DNA of 11,158 nt from UBA1858 sp964636225 (GTDB taxonomy: Bacteria > Pseudomonadota > Gammaproteobacteria > UBA4575), in NCBI GenBank assembly GCA_964636225.1, contig CAZWQM010000035.1, forward strand, positions 1 to 11,158. Reading direction: 5' to 3'. The notes below the pieces were generated by a model that did no database searches, had not been told where the DNA came from, and saw only the letters and a program-made list of their open reading frames with translations. Below are positions 8,401-11,158 of the stretch, piece after piece (positions within the stretch are counted from its first letter, which is position 1; every line of letters begins with the position of its first letter). The translations under genes and the position numbers were made by a program.

Positions 8401-8583
8401 TTCCGCAATGACTTCAGGATTTGCGCCTGGAAATTGCGCACTCACAATGACAGAAGGAGGTGCAACTTCCGGGTACTCTGCGATCGGCAGGTTAGGGATG
8501 GATACTAAACCCGCAAGCAGTATCAGTGCAGATAACACGCCCGCAAAAATCGGTCGGTCAACAAAAAAACCTGAAATATTCAT
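5416..8583 (-). CDS. RND efflux permease, HAE1 family, MexF-like
   Basis: 1055 residues, the normal length. This inner-membrane proton/drug antiporter works as a trimer that takes substrates from the periplasm or membrane and passes them to the outer channel. It begins MNISGFFVDRPIFAGVLSAL, the typical first membrane helix, then a long periplasmic domain, then helices from about 340. The proton-relay residues are present: Asp410 and Asp411 in GIVVDDAIVVVENVER and Lys948 in GLASKNAILIVEF, with RLRPILMTSLAF at 978-989. The segments SPDLTMVVHL, YDMLYLRNYATLNVKDQL and RASIIPLLAVPVSIIGTF follow MexF closely as I remember it, more than AcrB. MexF-type pumps export chloramphenicol, trimethoprim, quinolones and quinolone-signal precursors; the substrate here is not known. 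The gene starts 23 bases after the adaptor stop. I see no good Shine-Dalgarno sequence before its ATG, so it may depend on coupling to the adaptor gene. Confidence 0.96.
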   Translation of the reverse strand: MNISGFFVDRPIFAGVLSALILLAGLVSIPNLPIAEYPEVAPPSVIVSAQFPGANPEVIAETVATPLEEQINGVEDMLYMNSLATTDGTLSLTITFAIGTDPDLAQQLVENRVSQALPRLPEITRQLGVVTVKSSPDLTMVVHLRSPNERYDMLYLRNYATLNVKDQLSRIEGVGQVRLFGSGDYAMRIWLNPERIAERDLTASEVIEAIRTQNIQVAAGIVGGPPYPENAQFQLPIRAQGRLESPEEFEKIVVKRDDNGVVTLLKDVARIELDAQSYALRSLLNNKPAVAIPIFASPGANALNISRDVRATMKELKASFPEDVDYSVVYDPTVFVSGSIKAVIATLLEAVALVVLVVIVFLQTWRASIIPLLAVPVSIIGTFSFMYLFGFSINVLSLFGLILAIGIVVDDAIVVVENVERNIREGKSPRNATVQAMKEVTGPIIATSLVLAGVFIPIAFVSGLTGQFYQQFALTIAIATIISTFNSLTLSPAMSALLLQPRGSKKDGLTRGMDFLFGWFFKRFNHGFYRGQAMYTRGVTKFIGRKMVLLVIFIGLSVSALGLFKLIPSGFVPAQDKQYLISFAQLPSGATLERTEEVIREMSEIALQQEGVTGAVAFPGLSINGFINSSSAGIVFVTLDDFDKRKAPHLNGFAIANDLQQKFSQINDAFIAIFPSPPVRGLGNTGGFKLQVEDRLDQGYEALSQAMQAVTNEAYQNPVLTDVYSSYNVNVPQIHADVDRTKAFQLGVPVDDIFRTMQIYLGSLYINDFNRFGRTYQVIAQADDEFRDSPQDVLRLKTKNFEGEMVPLGAVVELSETFGPDTVIRYNAYRSADLNGNAKAGYSSGEAKDAITEILQKVLPPGMDFEWTELTYQQVLAGNTAVYIFPLCILLVFLVLAAQYESLALPLAVILIVPMAILSALIGIYISGGDNNIFTQISLFVLAGLASKNAILIVEFARELEKQGVELIEATINASKLRLRPILMTSLAFIMGVTPLAFATGPGAEMRQAIGIAVFSGMIGVTLFGLIFTPVFYVLVRKIEIAVGRKKVSTLQEDS

Positions 8584-8606
8584 AGTAAAGATTTAGGTAA
8601 AGTCTA

Positions 8607-9797
8607 TTATGAAGATAAATTTTTTGTCGCATCCAGGAATGAAGACAATGATTCATTAATCTCTACTGGATTCACTTTCATACCCGCACGCATGAACATA
8701 AAGCCGTCAACAATGACTTTATCACCTTCATCAAGTCCTGCCAGAACTTCTCGCTTACCTTGTGTAGACACGCCTAATTTAAGCTCCCGATACTCCACGG
8801 TATTACTCTCATCAACGATATAGACGAAACGACGATCCTGATCGGTGCCAATGGCACGCTCATCCACAAATATTCGAGCACGTTGACTTGCACCACCCAT
8901 TTCTACTTGTGCAAACATGCCTGGTAGCAGGACGTTATCGTTATTTTCAAATAAGGCACGTGCACGAATTGTTCCTGTGCTGACATCAATACGATTATCA
9001 AAGGTATAGATTGTACCTTCATATACCATGTGATCGCGATTCAATCGAAGCCGGACAGGCACTTTACTTTCCGCCTCCTTATTTTTAGCAACACTTCGAA
9101 TGTATTGCAGATATGTCTGTTCATCGACTTCAAAATCCGCATAGATGAAGTCGTCCGATACAATCGTTGTTAATACAGGCGCATTTGACCCTCGTTCAAC
9201 AAGATTGCCCTGGGTAATTTCTATTCTGCCCAACCGGCCTGAAATCGGCGCTTTCACATAGGCACGATCCAAATCTATTTTTGCGCGCTGCAATTTTGCT
9301 TGTGCAGAAAGTATTTCCGCCTCGGCCTGATACGCAGCTCTTTGTCGTTCATCATAAATTCGTTTGGAAATGGCATTGGTTTTAATTAAATTGACAGCGC
9401 GCACATACTGCTGCTGCGCAAATTCATTGTCTGTTTGCGCTGTTTTAAGATCGGCTTGCGCATGATTCACCTCGGCAAGATAAGGCGCTGGATCAATCAC
9501 GAAGATAACCTCGCCCTGTTTGACGTATTGCCCATCTTCGAAATTCACTTTCATGATTGTGCCCGACACTTGCGGGCGTAACTCCACATAATCGACGGCG
9601 TCCAATCGTGCAGAAAAATTTTTCCAGACTTGTGTGTCTAATTTTTTCATAATGATGACATTCACTGGCATGATCTGAGGTTGAGCAACCTCTGCAATTT
9701 CGGTGGTGGTGTCCGCCGTAATCGTGTTGTAAAACATAATGGCGCTGATAATAAGTGCGGATATCGCGCCACACGCAATAACTTTTTTGTTATTCAT
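8607..9797 (-). CDS. RND efflux periplasmic adaptor subunit (MexE/AcrA family)
   Basis: 396 residues. The N terminus has one hydrophobic segment (about 5-23) followed by a periplasmic protein. Cys9 falls in VIAC, but it is too close to the start for a standard lipobox, so an uncleaved membrane anchor is more likely. The lipoyl half-motifs are clear: VELRPQVSGTIMKVNFEDGQ (71-90) with YVKQGEVIFVIDPAPY after it, and VKAPISGRLGRIEITQGNLV (181-200). Between them (about 107-178) is the Ala- and Gln-rich helical hairpin that contacts the outer channel. STGTIRARALFENNDNVLLP (273-292) and the following GMFAQVEM are the beta-barrel signature. The protein bridges the permease and the NodT-type channel. 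It is the first gene of the pump operon. A weak GAAGA ribosome binding site precedes the ATG, and the 121-base gap to the repressor gene contains the repressor terminator and a palindromic operator. Confidence 0.95.
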   Translation of the reverse strand: MNNKKVIACGAISALIISAIMFYNTITADTTTEIAEVAQPQIMPVNVIIMKKLDTQVWKNFSARLDAVDYVELRPQVSGTIMKVNFEDGQYVKQGEVIFVIDPAPYLAEVNHAQADLKTAQTDNEFAQQQYVRAVNLIKTNAISKRIYDERQRAAYQAEAEILSAQAKLQRAKIDLDRAYVKAPISGRLGRIEITQGNLVERGSNAPVLTTIVSDDFIYADFEVDEQTYLQYIRSVAKNKEAESKVPVRLRLNRDHMVYEGTIYTFDNRIDVSTGTIRARALFENNDNVLLPGMFAQVEMGGASQRARIFVDERAIGTDQDRRFVYIVDESNTVEYRELKLGVSTQGKREVLAGLDEGDKVIVDGFMFMRAGMKVNPVEINESLSSFLDATKNLSS

Positions 9798-9824
9798 CTT
9801 TTCTTCATCTGAATGAGTTATCGT

Positions 9825-9852
9825 CTAATATGCTCTTCGCTGTAGTTGACTA
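9825..9852 (-). promoter_or_regulatory. Possible promoter of the efflux operon
   Basis: On the - strand, TAGTCA (9847-9852) and TATTAG (9825-9830) are 16 bases apart, each matching four of six consensus bases. CATATT at 9827-9832 is an alternative -10. The first hexamer lies inside the palindromic operator, so a bound repressor would block it. The hexamers are weak; the operator supports the placement more than the hexamers do. Confidence 0.35.
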
Positions 9853-9864
9853 GTCAGTCTAGTC
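9847..9864. promoter_or_regulatory. Operator A in front of the efflux operon
   Basis: TGACTAGTCA (9847-9856) is a perfect 10-bp palindrome, followed two bases later by CTAGTC. GACTAG and CTAGTC also form an inverted pair over 9848-9864. A near copy lies at the repressor's own promoter (10579-10594): nine of ten bases of the palindrome and the adjoining CTAGT are shared. This is the expected layout for a TetR-family repressor controlling itself and the pump. Confidence 0.7.
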
Positions 9865-9872
9865 TGATGGTT

Positions 9873-9892
9873 AAAAAAACCGCTATTGCGGT
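9873..9892 (-). terminator. Rho-independent terminator of the repressor gene
   Basis: On the - strand, ACCGC and GCGGT form a five-bp GC-rich stem with a four-base loop, followed at once by a run of seven T. It lies 27 bases after the repressor stop codon and before operator A, so the repressor and the pump genes are probably separate transcripts. Confidence 0.75.
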
Positions 9893-9918
9893 ATTTGTTT
9901 ATCTTTAAAACAATAGTG

Positions 9919-10530
9919 TTAGACCGTCGCCATTTCTACACCCAGGATTCTGAATAAGCCGTTTTTCAAACTGCTGTTCAATGGCACCAAGTCATTTTGA
10001 ATTCTGGCCAGCATCACCTGCCCTAATATGTACGAATAAACCTCTTGTGCTTTCACTGCAACATCCGTTTCGGATGGCAGGTAACCCTGTTCCACCATAT
10101 CCTGTATTGTGTGTTCGTAATACTTTGTCTTGTATTTGCTCATTGTCATTTGGATATTCTTTCGAATAACCTCATCCTGCCCCGCCATTTCGGAGCCCAG
10201 GGAGGCGAATGGGCATCCACATACATGCCCATATTTTTTAGCGATCTGCTCCTGTTTCTCAAAGATCACTTGCGCCAGTCTTTCAAATCGCTCAACAGGT
10301 GTTTTAGTTGAGGAAAATATCTCATTAAACAACGGCTTTGACTCATTGTAATACTGTTCCATTGCTGCGACTGCCAGATCTGCTTTGGATGGAAAAAAAT
10401 GGTAAAAACTGCCTTTTTTTACATTAGCAGTTTTGCAAATCCCATCGACACTCACGGAGCCATAACTGCTACGCCAAATAAGTTCGGTCGCGGTTTCAAT
10501 CAGTCTATCTTTGCTGTTTTTCTCTGCCAT
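9919..10530 (-). CDS. TetR/AcrR-family repressor, probable regulator of the efflux operon
   Basis: 203 residues from the ATG at 10530. A GTG six bases earlier is also possible; neither has a clear ribosome binding site, but the ATG gives the usual short lead (MAEKNSKDRLIETATELIW) into helix 1. The helix-turn-helix covers about residues 26-49 (VSVDGICKTANVKKGSFYHF), with the family's KGSFYHFFPSK ending. The C-terminal ligand-binding domain contains GHVCGCPFASLGSEM, a conserved CPFxxLGxE-type segment, with Cys104 and Cys106 two residues apart. A cysteine near this place in NemR senses electrophiles and hypochlorite, so thiol sensing is possible here, as inference. The gene lies directly upstream of the pump operon on the same strand, with its own promoter and terminator. 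Matching palindromes occur at its promoter and before the adaptor gene, which argues for autorepression and pump control. Confidence 0.9.
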   Translation of the reverse strand: MAEKNSKDRLIETATELIWRSSYGSVSVDGICKTANVKKGSFYHFFPSKADLAVAAMEQYYNESKPLFNEIFSSTKTPVERFERLAQVIFEKQEQIAKKYGHVCGCPFASLGSEMAGQDEVIRKNIQMTMSKYKTKYYEHTIQDMVEQGYLPSETDVAVKAQEVYSYILGQVMLARIQNDLVPLNSSLKNGLFRILGVEMATV

Positions 10531-10561
10531 GGACACAGATGTCGATATTTAATATGAAGAC

Positions 10562-10589
10562 ATAGTAACAGATTTTACTGACCAGTCAA
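10562..10589 (-). promoter_or_regulatory. Promoter of the repressor gene
   Basis: On the - strand, TTGACT (10584-10589) and TACTAT (10562-10567) are 16 bases apart and match the sigma-70 consensus at five and four of six bases. Transcription would start near 10555, giving a leader of about 25 bases before the ATG at 10530. The -35 hexamer is inside operator B. Confidence 0.6.
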
Positions 10590-10594
10590 CTAGT
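10579..10594. promoter_or_regulatory. Operator B at the repressor promoter
   Basis: TGACCAGTCA is followed one base later by CTAGT. It matches operator A (9847-9864) except for one base in the palindrome and one base less of spacing. It covers the -35 hexamer of the repressor promoter, so binding would shut off the repressor's own transcription. Confidence 0.7.
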
Positions 10595-10617
10595 ATGTCG
10601 AAATAACGCTCCAGATA

Positions 10618-10650
10618 CATAAACTGCTTAGACCTTCCAAGCAGTTTATG
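10618..10650. repeat. 12-bp perfect inverted repeat
   Basis: CATAAACTGCTT and AAGCAGTTTATG are perfect inverted copies separated by nine bases (10630-10638). The repeat lies between the end of the beta-CASP gene (85 bases away) and the repressor promoter. There is no T run on either side, so it is not a standard intrinsic terminator. It could stabilise or end the upstream transcript with Rho, or bind a protein. Confidence 0.6.
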
Positions 10651-10735
10651 GCCATGAGATATTGTTAGCTTCCAATGATAAACCTGACTTCCCCTCTCTA
10701 CTCTCGTGTAGACATGGAAAAGTGAATCGTACACA

Positions 10736-11158
10736 CTAGATACGTAAGATGCTGCGGTATCCTGCTACGCCAACTGAAAATTTTGTATGCTCTTGCAAGT
10801 GCACTCGCAATCCTTCAAGCGCCTCAGGATCACCGTGAATAAGCTGAATTGAGGTTGATGACACCAGCTCGGACTGTTTCAACCACTGAGTTAGTTCTAG
10901 AAAATCAGCATGCCCAGACAGCCCGGATAATACTTCAATGTTTGCACTTACCGGAATCCATTGACCATGGATTTTTACGCTTTCCACACCATCAAGCATC
11001 TTTGCACCTCGTGTTCCTCCGGCTTGATAACCGGTAAACAGCACGGTGGTTCTTGAATCACCGAGCAAGCTTTTGAAATGGTGCAATATGCGCCCACCGG
11101 TCGCCATGCCACTGCCAGCAATGATGATGTGAGGATAAACCTGATCAGCAATAGCTTT
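10736..11158 (-). CDS. MBL-fold beta-CASP RNA-processing enzyme, C-terminal part (5' end outside window)
   Basis: The frame is open to the right edge of the window; the visible 140 residues are about the last third of a protein of usually about 450. HIIIAGSGMATGGRILHH (residues 10-27 of the visible part) is the beta-CASP motif seen as SSGMxxGGRxxHHL in relatives. VLFTGYQAGGTRGAKMLDG follows the family's GYQAxGTxGxxLLxG, and GLSGHAD carries the conserved His of the last metal-site motif. Together these place it in the COG1236 (YSH1/CPSF73-like) group of metallo-hydrolases, whose characterised bacterial members, such as the Thermus enzyme, are zinc-dependent RNases. The metal-binding HxHxDH motif lies outside the window. 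It ends with TAG at 10736-10738 and shares its strand with the downstream repressor gene, but a 200-base gap and a separate promoter argue against one operon. Confidence 0.9.
   Translation of the reverse strand, partial: KAIADQVYPHIIIAGSGMATGGRILHHFKSLLGDSRTTVLFTGYQAGGTRGAKMLDGVESVKIHGQWIPVSANIEVLSGLSGHADFLELTQWLKQSELVSSTSIQLIHGDPEALEGLRVHLQEHTKFSVGVAGYRSILRI

Noticed and set aside
9981..10351. Several overlapping + strand frames inside the repressor gene
   Set aside because: They are antisense to a clear TetR-family protein, overlap each other in different frames and lack start signals.
10549..10734. 61-codon - strand open frame between the beta-CASP and repressor genes
   Set aside because: It would run through the 12-bp inverted repeat, operator B and the repressor promoter, and its translation resembles no protein I know.

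Overview
The window looks like chromosomal DNA of a moderately AT-rich Gram-negative bacterium, most likely a gammaproteobacterium. The grounds are a TonB-dependent outer-membrane receptor, a complete tripartite RND efflux operon with an outer-membrane lipoprotein channel, a TetR-type repressor, and Shine-Dalgarno sites in front of several genes. I saw no tRNA, rRNA, CRISPR array, transposase or insertion sequence.

Left part, + strand (1-2153): the 3' end of a TonB-dependent receptor gene, then after 18 bases a 244-residue protein resembling the N-terminal half of archaeal TiaS (GIDDTD motif), then an overlapping 191-residue membrane protein that looks like an ECF-type S component. The packing suggests one operon that brings a ligand through the outer membrane, across the inner membrane and to an ATP-using enzyme. 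The ligand cannot be told from the sequence. This is the least familiar arrangement in the window.

Middle part, - strand (2192-3368): a small membrane-anchored Ig-like protein. Upstream of it is an exported-protein gene that has kept its ribosome binding site, its reading frame over 224 codons and its terminator, but carries three in-frame stop codons. It is therefore scored as a pseudogene. Next comes about 700 bases without an established gene (3369-4063), holding an FNR-like palindrome, an ArcA-like site, another inverted repeat and one possible 40-codon reading frame.

Right part, - strand (4064-10594): tetR-type repressor, periplasmic adaptor, RND permease and NodT-family lipoprotein channel, in transcription order. 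The permease is closest to the MexF type. The repressor gene has its own promoter and terminator. A near-identical palindromic motif (TGACTAGTCA / TGACCAGTCA, each next to a CTAGT half-site) lies at the repressor promoter and in the gap before the adaptor gene, so the repressor probably controls both itself and the pump. A Cys-x-Cys pair in the repressor core could link pump expression to an electrophile or oxidant signal.

Right edge, - strand (10736-11158): the C-terminal third of a beta-CASP metallo-beta-lactamase-fold RNA-processing enzyme. It is separated from the repressor promoter by a gap holding a 12-bp perfect inverted repeat.
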